NCBI RefSeq assembly: GCF_014202695.1
Contig: NZ_JACHHH010000004.1
Span: forward strand, 62,001 to 126,000
Direction of reading: 5' to 3'
DNA: 64,000 nt
DNA from: Oribacterium sinus
GTDB lineage: Bacteria > Bacillota > Clostridia > Lachnospirales > Lachnospiraceae
Part shown: one piece after another, positions 41,892-48,929 of the stretch
Position numbering within the stretch: position 1 is the first letter of the stretch
Layout of the letters: the number at the start of each line of letters is the position of its first letter
Position numbers and translations under genes: made by a program
The notes under the pieces: generated by a model
Told to the model about the DNA's origin: nothing
Database searches by the model: none
Seen by the model: only the letters and a program-made list of their open reading frames with translations

Positions 41892-42920
41892 TTACCTTGT
41901 TCCTTTCAGACGAGCTTGGAATCTTTGCATTGCAAGTTCATCATAATCCAATTCATCTTTCTCATTTTGCAGTACATCCATGGAGTTATTTTTTTGTCTG
42001 TAGCTTTGTAAATCATGTTGTATCTCACACGATAGTCCTATATTTGCAGAATTCTTTGAGTTAAAGAGACAAGTAAGTAGATAGCTCCTAATATTTTTAA
42101 TCTCATTATTTTGGCTTGCTTTTGTTAGAGATTTCAAAACATAGTCCAGGTGAGAATCATCTAGCTTTAGAAGCTGAGCTTTTACAACAGAATAGGGATA
42201 ATTCTTTTGATTAATTCTAACCTTATCTTGTGGTATAGAAATGATTTCGGCCATAAGGTCTATAATTTCATCTACCTTATCCTTTGCTCCTGGGTTCTCT
42301 AATATATAGTCTTCATAGCGAAAATTCTTTTTGATGAGATTTTGATACTCTAAAAAGGCTGAAGCAGGATCTTCAGCGATATCCATCTCATCCTCATCTA
42401 TCTTCGCAGCCGGATAGGTAGATGGTTTTTTATCAGTTGTTATATCTGGTTTATTATATGGTATAGGTCTGCCCTCAGAGGCAAATGCATTTTTCTCCTG
42501 GGGCAAATCCATTTGCCCTGTGGGGCGGATGCATTTGCCCTGTAGGGCAAATGAGGATTTATGCGGTTCTACGGAGTTTTTTTCGGTATAATCCTCCGGA
42601 TCCACTATGTGATACAGAATTAGAGTTTTTCTTGTTACTGCATACCACGCAGTTCTGTCGTATTGATTTTGATTATAATTTCCCTTTAACAATAGACCTT
42701 CTAGAATAAGCTTATCTAGAGATGTTCTAATCACTTTAGGAGTCATATAAGGAAAAAGCTTTGAAAAGGCTTCATTGGAATTGTAAGTCCAGTAAAAGCC
42801 ATCATAAAAATTTTTCTTATTCGCCTTGTTTTTCTCGCACCAAAAGAGTATATTATCTAACAGTATTGCACAATTCACACCATATGAAGTTGCAATCTCT
42901 ACATTGAAATAGTGTTGCAT
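41892..42920 (-). CDS. Replication-initiator-like protein with winged-helix N-terminus
   Basis: A 342-residue protein. The N-terminal 100 residues (CAILLDNILFWCEKNKANKK, TYNSNEAFSKLFPYMTPKVI, SLDKLILEGLLLKGNYNQNQ) form a winged-helix replisome-organiser-like domain. A variable middle segment is encoded by palindromic DNA. The C-terminal domain (about residues 190-300) resembles the DUF6017 part of RepA-type proteins. It is the last gene before attR, read leftward. Likely role is replication of the excised circle. The origin may lie in the palindromic middle of the gene. Confidence 0.75.
   Translation of the reverse strand: MQHYFNVEIATSYGVNCAILLDNILFWCEKNKANKKNFYDGFYWTYNSNEAFSKLFPYMTPKVIRTSLDKLILEGLLLKGNYNQNQYDRTAWYAVTRKTLILYHIVDPEDYTEKNSVEPHKSSFALQGKCIRPTGQMDLPQEKNAFASEGRPIPYNKPDITTDKKPSTYPAAKIDEDEMDIAEDPASAFLEYQNLIKKNFRYEDYILENPGAKDKVDEIIDLMAEIISIPQDKVRINQKNYPYSVVKAQLLKLDDSHLDYVLKSLTKASQNNEIKNIRSYLLTCLFNSKNSANIGLSCEIQHDLQSYRQKNNSMDVLQNEKDELDYDELAMQRFQARLKGTR
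42478..42553. repeat. Palindromic insert inside the replication-initiator gene
   Basis: GGGCAAAT/ATTTGCCC forms a perfect hairpin at 42501-42518, and CATTTGCCC/GGGCAAATG another at 42532-42553. Related half units lie at 42478-42490 and around 42520. The segment stays in frame and encodes a Gly/Gln/Cys/Pro-containing loop around codons 122-148. It is GC-richer than the rest of the gene. Confidence 0.75.
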
Positions 42921-42923
42921 AAA

Positions 42924-42943
42924 TACCTCACTTTTATGAGGTA
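42924..42943. repeat. Hairpin next to attR
   Basis: Perfect 7-bp arms TACCTCA (42924-42930) and TGAGGTA (42937-42943) lie 21 bp from the attR core and 4 bp upstream of the initiator start codon. It could be an integrase arm site or an operator. Confidence 0.4.
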
Positions 42944-42963
42944 GTAGCTTGTAAAATCGGAAA

Positions 42964-42987
42964 CGGGTTCGATTCCCGTCTCGCGCT
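42964..42987. other. attR: right copy of the 24-bp attachment core
   Basis: Identical to the 3' end of tRNA-Gly(GCC) at 15007-15030. The bases upstream do not form a tRNA, so this is the partial copy left at the far end after integration. Confidence 0.92.
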
Positions 42988-42996
42988 CTCTAAGAT

Positions 42997-43033
42997 AAAG
43001 AAAAGAAGCCTGTAAATCAGGCTTCTTTTCTTT
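42997..43033. terminator. Perfect terminator just outside attR, probable original tRNA-operon terminator
   Basis: The arms AAAGAAAAGAAGCCTG and CAGGCTTCTTTTCTTT form a perfect 16-bp stem around TAAAT. In the empty chromosome it would lie 10 bp past the tRNA-Gly(GCC) end, so it is most likely the native terminator, now 28 kb away. Confidence 0.85.
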
Positions 43034-43035
43034 AT

Positions 43036-43107
43036 GATGACCTTTTGGCTAACTGGGATTTATTGGAGAAGGGCGAAAAAACTTTTACTATTGAGCCTTT
43101 AAAATAG
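43036..43107 (+). pseudogene. Truncated tail of a DUF4160-like gene
   Basis: In the frame ending at the TAG of 43105-43107 the sequence reads DDLLANWDLLEKGEKTFTIEPLK with no start codon upstream before the terminator. The pattern ELLxNWxxxxxGExxxxIEPL is, as I recall it, the usual end of DUF4160 proteins, which commonly precede DUF2442 genes. The next gene, 8 bp later, is DUF2442. Only the last 23 codons remain, so a deletion ended at the tRNA terminator. Confidence 0.6.
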
Positions 43108-43115
43108 GGGGGGAT

Positions 43116-43355
43116 ATGTTACAGCCTGAATTATTGAGCGTTTCTCCTAAGGACGACTATAAGCTTTTGCTTTTATACGAAAACGGGGAAAAGAAAATCT
43201 TTGATGTCTCGCCATACATAAGCGGGGCGTGGTATGGGGAATTAAAAGACCTTGAAGCATTTAAAAAAGTAAGGGTTGCAAACCATTCCGTAGAGTGGGA
43301 AGGTGGCCAGGATATCGCACCGCATGAATTGTATAACAATTCCATCAGTGTATAA
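43116..43355 (+). CDS. DUF2442 protein
   Basis: A 79-residue protein of the DUF2442 family, usually the second gene of a DUF4160-DUF2442 pair that is viewed as toxin-antitoxin-like. Family features are the opening PELLSVSPKDDYKLLLLYEN, GEKKIFDVSPYI and the end VEWEGGQDIAPHELYN. A G-run (GGGGGGGAT) serves as ribosome site. Its partner is reduced to a 23-codon tail, so it is an orphan. Its last 11 bp overlap the convergent HicB-like gene. Confidence 0.8.
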   Translation: MLQPELLSVSPKDDYKLLLLYENGEKKIFDVSPYISGAWYGELKDLEAFKKVRVANHSVEWEGGQDIAPHELYNNSISV

Positions 43356-43623
43356 AAATGTTTTGCTTTCTATAACTGTCTGTATCGCAAACAATAAAGT
43401 TTTGAAATTCGCCGTCTTCTAAACTTAGCTTTTTAGAGGGAGTCGGAATAGGAGTGCTATTGTTTTCATAACTTACTAATGTCATAGCTAGAACATCCTC
43501 AGCCATATAAAGAGCATCTCCTAAATCATCCCCACAGGTGTAACAGCTTTCTAAGTCAGGAAAGTTTACGGAAAATTGTCCATTTTCTTCAGGTGTAAAA
43601 ACTGCAGGATAAACGTATTTCAT
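43345..43623 (-). CDS. HicB-like antitoxin-family protein
   Basis: A 92-residue protein with the HicB partial RNase-H-like fold (PF15919): MKYVYPAVFTPEENGQFSVN, then FPDLESCYTCGDDLGDALYM with AEDVLAMTL. HicB normally neutralises the HicA mRNA interferase, but no HicA gene is adjacent. It overlaps the kinase stop by 4 bp (ATGA) behind GAGGAG, so it is third in the operon partner-kinase-HicB. It may have another function here. The element copy of the kinase module lacks this gene. Confidence 0.8.
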   Translation of the reverse strand: MKYVYPAVFTPEENGQFSVNFPDLESCYTCGDDLGDALYMAEDVLAMTLVSYENNSTPIPTPSKKLSLEDGEFQNFIVCDTDSYRKQNIFIH

Positions 43624-44495
43624 TTTCTTTCTCCTCTTTCTATTGCGTTATCAAGTATCTTTGCTTTTCTCTGTGCCAACATAGTTCGATAAAAATCTTT
43701 TTGAATACCTGAAATATACGGGGTGCTCTCAATAATAGTATTAATTTTATCCATATCGATTCTAGGACAAATTCGTTTAAGCGCCTTTAAACAGGCAATA
43801 TTATCAGTAGTATTTAGAAATTCAAAATAATTAATCTTTCTATCCTTATACTGAATTGCTGAACTTGGAAAAACATAAATTCTATCGTTCATTTCCCTTT
43901 CCGAGGAAAGGATATTTTTCATGCCGGCTTCAGTGAGATTAGGATATAAGGAAGAGCCACAGTCATACACGGGAGCTAAGTGTATGATCCCTTTCGACTT
44001 GTTAATCAGAAATCCCCAATTCCCATTATGCCTGTCAACATTTCCAATGAAAGCATCTACAATGAACATATCCCAAAAACGTTCTTCAAGCAGTTTGCCG
44101 GATATGACTTTTTGTGTTTGTATAGTTTCTAAAATACCATCTAATTCAGTATTGTATCCACTCTCTGTATTACTGAGAATAGAATTTTTGAGGGAAGCAA
44201 AATCCTTTAATACAGAGCCATCCTCGGTAAAATCCTTGCAGGCTACGGCAAGCGTATCTTTATATGTTCCAAGAATGGTTTTCTGGGTATCTATCCCTAA
44301 GCTTTCATAGATATGGCAAGAAAGATATTCATTGATAGAACTATTATCATTATCCTGCTTCAAGCTGTTTCTAACGAAGGAAGGGAGCTTCAGCATATAG
44401 CTTTCATTATCATATTGAATGCCTATTTTCTTTCCATTTGCTCCTCCATACCAAAGTAGTTTATTTACCGGACAATCTGTAAAATCAATCGACAT
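43620..44495 (-). CDS. HipA/CtkA-like protein kinase (flank copy)
   Basis: A 291-residue kinase-fold protein, close to the element copy at 36781, with most residues identical by eye. Shared motifs are GGANGKKIGIQYDNESYMLK, IGNVDRHNGNWGFLINKS and LAPVYDCGSSLYP. It ends about 40 residues earlier than the element copy. The start overlaps its 77-residue partner by 11 bp and the stop overlaps the HicB-like gene. GC content is a little higher than in the element copy. A Ser/Thr kinase toxin role is inferred from the family. Confidence 0.85.
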   Translation of the reverse strand: MSIDFTDCPVNKLLWYGGANGKKIGIQYDNESYMLKLPSFVRNSLKQDNDNSSINEYLSCHIYESLGIDTQKTILGTYKDTLAVACKDFTEDGSVLKDFASLKNSILSNTESGYNTELDGILETIQTQKVISGKLLEERFWDMFIVDAFIGNVDRHNGNWGFLINKSKGIIHLAPVYDCGSSLYPNLTEAGMKNILSSEREMNDRIYVFPSSAIQYKDRKINYFEFLNTTDNIACLKALKRICPRIDMDKINTIIESTPYISGIQKDFYRTMLAQRKAKILDNAIERGERK

Positions 44496-44718
44496 GCTCG
44501 TCGTCCTCCAAATTGATGCCTAAGTATTTTTTTCGTAAAAATCTTGCCTGTTCATCAGATATTACATAACTGTATAGGGCAGAATTTATAGAACCGTAGA
44601 CTTCTCCCCAAAGACAATCCAGGAGACTTGAATTTTCTTCTACTCCTTTTACGTATGCTTCTATATCATTTCGCAAGTATCTTGGAAGAGTCATTTCCCA
44701 AATTTCTTCTTTTGTCAT
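44485..44718 (-). CDS. Small partner of the HipA/CtkA-like kinase (flank copy)
   Basis: A 77-residue protein starting MTKEEIWEMTLPRYLRNDIE, almost the same as the element protein at 37781 apart from conservative changes and a 4-residue longer tail. AAAGGAGG lies before the ATG. It overlaps the kinase gene by 11 bp. It has no recognisable DNA-binding motif, so it does not look like HipB. Confidence 0.78.
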   Translation of the reverse strand: MTKEEIWEMTLPRYLRNDIEAYVKGVEENSSLLDCLWGEVYGSINSALYSYVISDEQARFLRKKYLGINLEDDEHVD

Positions 44719-44751
44719 GCAGCCTCCTTTTAAAACAATGTCCTTAAAATG

Positions 44752-45054
44752 TTAATTAATCGGTGTACGGATTTCCTTCAAAATATCCTCGTTTTCACTT
44801 GGGTTTTCTTCATCAATCCATTTCCAAGAAATCACATAGTCTAAAAAATAGGACTGTTTTTCCAATGCAAGCATTCCCAGCTGTAAGCAGCTGAAAAGAT
44901 TATCCTCTCCTCTATAAATAAGGCGATAAGGCATTTTGCTTGTATTTTCCACTTTTCCGGATCTATTATCAAAAGCCTTGTTTGCTATTTCGACTAATGA
45001 GTTTAAAATATCTTGCGGCGTATCTTCCCGAATATCCATCAGGCTTTGAAACAT
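44752..45054 (-). CDS. Hypothetical protein between the two kinase modules
   Basis: A 100-residue acidic protein: MFQSLMDIREDTPQDILNSL, then a middle part YRLIYRGEDNLFSCLQLGML and an acidic tail. AAAGGAAAAA precedes the ATG. It lies 33 bp upstream of the kinase partner gene in the same direction, so it may be in the same transcript. The element does not carry a copy. No family recognised. Confidence 0.6.
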   Translation of the reverse strand: MFQSLMDIREDTPQDILNSLVEIANKAFDNRSGKVENTSKMPYRLIYRGEDNLFSCLQLGMLALEKQSYFLDYVISWKWIDEENPSENEDILKEIRTPIN

Positions 45055-45140
45055 AATTTTTCCTTTCTATATGCTCTTTCCCTATAGCGAAAATGGAAAT
45101 TATAGAGCATAACTTCTATAATTCCCATTTTTTGAATTTT

Positions 45141-45177
45141 AACGAGATATTGCTGGCAAAGTATACGGTATCTCGTT
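45141..45177. repeat. 36-bp palindromic repeat, divergent copy
   Basis: Starts AACGAGATATTGC and ends GGTATCTCGTT, the same ends as the copies at 5574-5609 and 48788-48823 with a changed centre. The last two bases overlap the stop of the zeta-like gene. Confidence 0.55.
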
Positions 45178-45757
45178 ATGCTTCAGATATCCATTCCATC
45201 GCTCGATTGAACCACGGAATACCAGAATCTTTAATCTGTAAATGCTTGTTGTTTAGATTGGCCACTTTTTTGTATCTGATGGTATTATCAAAAAAAGCTA
45301 CAGAGTCGCATAAGGGTGCTACTTCTTTTAGCATTTTCAGAGAGGCTTCATAGCGCCTTCTGATGTCTTCCTCTTTGATGCCGTGGCCGCCTTCCGTTAC
45401 TCTTTTTGCCACCCGCTCAATAGCCAGTTCAGGACTTTCTAAACCGATGTAACACATTTTTACGAAAAATCCTTGTTCCTTTGCAGCTTGGATGGTCTTC
45501 ACAATGGAAATACCGGAGAGGGTGGTTTCCTGATTGAAGGAAGTACCGGATTGAATACAGCGATTGATTTTTTCTAAGGCAATGCGCATGGATTTAAACT
45601 GCGCTTTTTCATCTCGCCAGTCCCAGCCATTGCTAAACAAGATTTCGTCCGCATTGATCCGTTCTCCAAGCTCTGCCTGTTTTAGCAAGCTGTATAATGT
45701 GGATTTTCCGGCTCCGTTTACGCCTGCAAAGATTGTATATCTCTTATTGTTTTCCAT
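45176..45757 (-). CDS. Zeta-toxin-like kinase (flank copy)
   Basis: A 193-residue P-loop kinase matching the element protein at 33899. Motifs are FAGVNGAGKSTLYSLL, FNQETTLSGISIVKTI, MCYIGLESPELAIERVAKRV and GGHGIKEEDIRRRYEAS. It lacks the long C-terminal tail of the element copy. The start overlaps its small partner by 14 bp, as in the element. Target could be UDP-N-acetylglucosamine as for zeta toxins, but this branch is not tested to my knowledge. Confidence 0.87.
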   Translation of the reverse strand: MENNKRYTIFAGVNGAGKSTLYSLLKQAELGERINADEILFSNGWDWRDEKAQFKSMRIALEKINRCIQSGTSFNQETTLSGISIVKTIQAAKEQGFFVKMCYIGLESPELAIERVAKRVTEGGHGIKEEDIRRRYEASLKMLKEVAPLCDSVAFFDNTIRYKKVANLNNKHLQIKDSGIPWFNRAMEWISEA

Positions 45758-45959
45758 TGGCCTGCTCTTTCCTTTTTAGTAGCTCTTCCTGTTGTTCCTG
45801 AAGAAATAATTCAGATAGGGTCATATAGAACTTGAACTCCTCGGCATTTTCAAAATCGATTTCGTCAAACAAAATCATATTTTCCGGAGATAGTGTTTCC
45901 CGACACTGCTCATATAAATGCTGTAGCTTGTCTTTCAATTCGGTATGCTTTTCGGGCAT
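45744..45959 (-). CDS. Small partner of the zeta-like kinase (flank copy)
   Basis: A 71-residue helical protein (MPEKHTELKDKLQHLYEQCR; FKFYMTLSELFLQEQQEELL) that aligns along its length with the element protein at 34578. AAGGAGG precedes the ATG. It is the first gene of the pair, as for antitoxins. The two copies are less alike than the kinase partners, so this pair may have separated earlier. Confidence 0.72.
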   Translation of the reverse strand: MPEKHTELKDKLQHLYEQCRETLSPENMILFDEIDFENAEEFKFYMTLSELFLQEQQEELLKRKEQANGKQ

Positions 45960-46064
45960 CGTTTATCCTCCTTCCTATAAAGTAAAGTGGATGTTTTCCT
46001 TTGGCGTTTTGCAGTAATTTTGTTACAACAACTCTTTTACAACTATTCTTTTATAGTAATTTTC

Positions 46065-46703
46065 TTACAGCAATTCCTTCACCATTCTCTGCAATAGCGG
46101 CACATTTCTTTCCATAAACCAGGGATTTTTCTTAATCCATCCATAGTTTAGAGGGCTGGGGTGCACCAAGGGAAAATTCAGTATTTCCGAAGAAGCCTGT
46201 CCCGACAACAGCAGAGAATTTGTCCCATGGGCTTTACCCCAAGCGTCTCCGTAAGAATATAGTAAGTCCTTCAAGGGGAGCTTTGCCCCCTTCGGATCAT
46301 AGTGGGCAATGGCGTATTTTCCAATCAAAATCCGAAGTTTTACTTTGGGAAGAAGTGTGGCTACCGCATCATGGTATTTTCGCATAAAGGGGCGGGGCGG
46401 AAGATCCCCACCCTTTCCTTTTCCCGGATAGTAAAAGTCCATAGGGATAATGGAGATGGATTTCCCATAAAAGACTTCTTCGGAAATGCCCATCCACTCC
46501 ATCAGGCGTTTTCCGGAAAGGTCGTGGAAGGGGATGCCGGATTCCTCCACCTTCCTGCCGGGAGCCTGCCCCACCAGAAGAATCCGGGACTCTTCATGGA
46601 ACTGAAAAATGGGAGGAATGCCCCGTTCTGTATAGCTTTGATTTTCCGGAAGGGCCTTGATTTCCGCAATCAGCTCTTTCAGTGCTTTATTATTCTGTTT
46701 CAT
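46065..46703 (-). CDS. Uracil-DNA glycosylase family protein
   Basis: A 212-residue protein of the uracil-DNA glycosylase superfamily, which removes uracil from DNA in base excision repair. The first motif is ILLVGQAPGRKVEESGIPF with the later SGKRLMEWMG, and the last is FPLVHPSPLNYGW. There is no obvious four-Cys iron-sulfur set as in families 4 and 5, so this is the family annotated generally as UDG-like. It is separate from the toxin-like island and probably begins the right-hand core. Confidence 0.85.
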   Translation of the reverse strand: MKQNNKALKELIAEIKALPENQSYTERGIPPIFQFHEESRILLVGQAPGRKVEESGIPFHDLSGKRLMEWMGISEEVFYGKSISIIPMDFYYPGKGKGGDLPPRPFMRKYHDAVATLLPKVKLRILIGKYAIAHYDPKGAKLPLKDLLYSYGDAWGKAHGTNSLLLSGQASSEILNFPLVHPSPLNYGWIKKNPWFMERNVPLLQRMVKELL

Positions 46704-46850
46704 CAGCTAAACTATCTCCATTTTTTTCAAATAAGTCTAGTTATTTTTTCTCACCAGTAGACTATTCGCTCTTCTTTAAAAACTTGCATCAAGCGTACTT
46801 TTTATATACTGGGCTTTTTCTCTTTTCTAAGCTAGGCTGAAGATTTTCCC

Positions 46851-48554
46851 TTATGCAATCCCGTTTAAATCATAGTCCGCAAGATATTTCGCCGCGGTAT
46901 CGCAGATTCCCCTAAGGCAGCTCTCCTGGAAGGGACTTTCCAGACCGGCATTCTTTAAGAGCTTTGTGAAAACCACGGAACCGCCCTGCTTGGTATAAGC
47001 CATATAGTGCTGCCATGCTTCCTTCTGATCCTTCTGAATCAGGTTCCAGAACTGGAGAGCAACGGTTTGTGCCAGGCAGTAGTCGATGTAGTAGAAAGGA
47101 GAAGAGTAGATATGGTGCTGTCTTTGCCATCCCTCCCCCTCACTATAGAAAGGAATTTCTCCGTCCAGCTTTAACCAGGGCTGATAAATCTGCACCAGCT
47201 CCTTCCATTTGGCGTGCCGCTCAGCAGGGCTAAGCTCCGGATTTTCGTATACGATATGCTGAAAATGATCCACCATGGTGCCATAAGGAATAAAGCATAA
47301 AGCGCCAGCCAAGTGAGAATAATTGTATTTTCCGGCATCCTCTCCGAAGAATTCCTCGGAAAATGCCTCTGCAAAGAATTCCATGGACATGGAATGGACT
47401 TCGCAGGCCTCAAGGCTTGGCCAAATGCACTCATAGGGCACCCGATTGCGATTCAGGTAAGCGGCAAAGGCATGACCTGCCTCGTGGGTAATCACCTCAA
47501 TATCATGCTGGGTTCCGTTGAAGTTGGCAAAGATGAAAGGTGTCTTGTAGTCCTGGAAGGAGGTGCAATATCCCCCACCCTGCTTGCCCTTGGTGGAGAG
47601 CAGATCCATTAACTCATCATCAATCATGTGGTTAAAAAATTCTGACGTTTCCGGAGAAAGCCAGTCATAGAACTTCTTTCCGGAGGCAACAATCTCGTCC
47701 GGATTTCCCTTTGGCTTCGGATTTCCGGAGCGGAATTCAATGGCCGCATCCGCATAGCTTAGGGGATAGGATTTGCCCAGTCGCTCTGCCTGTCTTTCGT
47801 AAATCTTTGCGGCAACGGGCACCACATATTTCTGCACAGCCTCACGGAACTTTTGCACATCCTGCTTGTTGTAGCAGTTTCTTCTCATCCGGTAGTAGCC
47901 AAGCTCGGTAAAGTCGGTATAGCCCAGCTTCTTCCCCATTTGATCCCGAAGATGCACAAGCTTGTCATACAAACGGTCCAGCTCTGCCTGATTATCCTTA
48001 TACCACTGTCCCTCCGCCTTCCAGGCAGCCAGTCTTCTGGTATCATCCTTGTCATTTTTAAAGGGAGACATCTGGGAAATGGTGTAAATCTTCCCCTCAA
48101 AGGGAATCTGTGCACCGGCCAGAAGCTTTTCATAGGCGGTGGTCAGTTCATTTTCCTCCTGCAACATGGGGATGATTTCCGGGGAAAATGTCTTTAAGTC
48201 GATTTCTGCGTTCAGGAACATGATGTTCCCATATTTTTTGGCAAAATTATCTTTAAAGGGAGAGTCTAAAAGGGCCTTAGTCCATTCCTGATTAAATTCC
48301 TGAATCTGAGGATAGGCATTGTTCCAATAGTTTTGTTCCTCATCGTAGAATTTATCTTCCGTATTAATGGAGTGGCGAACCAGGGCAAGGTTGCACATGG
48401 TAAATACATGGCCTTGCAGCTTTTCATTTTCTAAGAAAAGAGCCTCCGCCTCTTCGAAATCCTTGGCTTCCTTCAGCTTTTGAATCAGCGCCTTCATTTC
48501 CTCTTTAATGCTTTCCACGGAAATGCGCTCATAGGGCATATCTTTAAATTTCAT
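46851..48554 (-). CDS. M3 family oligoendopeptidase
   Basis: A 567-residue zinc metallopeptidase of family M3 (PepF/oligoendopeptidase F relatives) that degrades peptides in the cytosol. The zinc site is VITHEAGHAFAAYLN (HExxH). The third ligand Glu lies downstream in the conserved stretch SLEACEVHSMSMEFFAEAF. The length and the opening FKDMPYERISVESIKEEMKA are typical of the clostridial subgroup. TGGAGG precedes the ATG. It stands alone; the upstream gap holds repeats. Confidence 0.93.
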   Translation of the reverse strand: MKFKDMPYERISVESIKEEMKALIQKLKEAKDFEEAEALFLENEKLQGHVFTMCNLALVRHSINTEDKFYDEEQNYWNNAYPQIQEFNQEWTKALLDSPFKDNFAKKYGNIMFLNAEIDLKTFSPEIIPMLQEENELTTAYEKLLAGAQIPFEGKIYTISQMSPFKNDKDDTRRLAAWKAEGQWYKDNQAELDRLYDKLVHLRDQMGKKLGYTDFTELGYYRMRRNCYNKQDVQKFREAVQKYVVPVAAKIYERQAERLGKSYPLSYADAAIEFRSGNPKPKGNPDEIVASGKKFYDWLSPETSEFFNHMIDDELMDLLSTKGKQGGGYCTSFQDYKTPFIFANFNGTQHDIEVITHEAGHAFAAYLNRNRVPYECIWPSLEACEVHSMSMEFFAEAFSEEFFGEDAGKYNYSHLAGALCFIPYGTMVDHFQHIVYENPELSPAERHAKWKELVQIYQPWLKLDGEIPFYSEGEGWQRQHHIYSSPFYYIDYCLAQTVALQFWNLIQKDQKEAWQHYMAYTKQGGSVVFTKLLKNAGLESPFQESCLRGICDTAAKYLADYDLNGIA

Positions 48555-48660
48555 TTTTTATCCTCCAATAGATTAGCCAACGAGATAAACATCTTGATAA
48601 TAAGACCATTTTTCCGGTCGGTCAATGGGGGGAGGGAATTCGGTCGGGGCTGAGGGAAAA

Positions 48661-48756
48661 GCCCGGAAGAACTGTGGCGGGCAGAGGGAGAAGTCCGGAA
48701 GAACTGTGGCGGGCAGAGGGAGAAGCCCGGAAGAATTGTGGCGGGCAGAGGAGTGA
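48661..48756. repeat. Three tandem GC-rich 32-bp repeats
   Basis: Units begin at 48661, 48693 and 48725. The unit is GCCCGGAAGAACTGTGGCGG plus GCAGAGGGAGAA, nearly perfect. They lie in the 375-bp gap 48555-48929 between the convergent-neighbour peptidase leader and the chemotaxis receptor end. There is no ribosome site or gene in it. The gap also holds a palindrome at 48788. Confidence 0.8.
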
Positions 48757-48787
48757 AGGCTCGGAAACCTTTAGCCGGGGGGGAGGC

Positions 48788-48823
48788 AACGAGATATCGC
48801 ACACTACGCGTGCGATACTCGTT
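48788..48823. repeat. 36-bp palindromic repeat, copy 2
   Basis: AACGAGATATCGCACACTAC and on to GATACTCGTT; its reverse complement differs from 5574-5609 at only three positions. Followed by AAGAATAAAAAATC. Confidence 0.72.
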
Positions 48824-48929
48824 AAGAATAAAAAATCACCCGGACCCGAAGGCCCAGGCGATGGAGGGATAGCATAACGAAATCTATAGTTTCTTGAATT
48901 GCTTTTATATCTAGCTCTATAGCATAGCT

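Larger units (their letters stand above)
15007..42987. mobile_element. 28-kb integrative conjugative element in tRNA-Gly(GCC)
   Basis: The element is bounded by a 24-bp direct repeat derived from the tRNA 3' end. It contains a tyrosine integrase at the left end, a rightward type IV secretion operon of about 15 kb, ParA and a partner, a serine recombinase, a relaxase with a probable oriT, a replication-initiator-like gene at the right end and two toxin-antitoxin-like kinase modules. It is more AT-rich than both flanks. No antibiotic resistance or metabolic cargo was seen. A perfect 16-bp stem terminator just outside attR (42997-43033) probably ended the tRNA operon before insertion. Gene content looks sufficient for self-transfer. 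Confidence 0.92.

Noticed and set aside
43345-43623. Complete HicAB toxin-antitoxin pair
   Set aside because: Only a HicB-like gene is found. No 60-residue HicA-like ORF is next to it on either strand.
43620-46000. Right flank as part of the element, with a further attachment site to the right
   Set aside because: I searched by eye for another copy of the tRNA-Gly 3' core beyond 42987 and found none. The 24-bp repeat at 42964 is the clear end.
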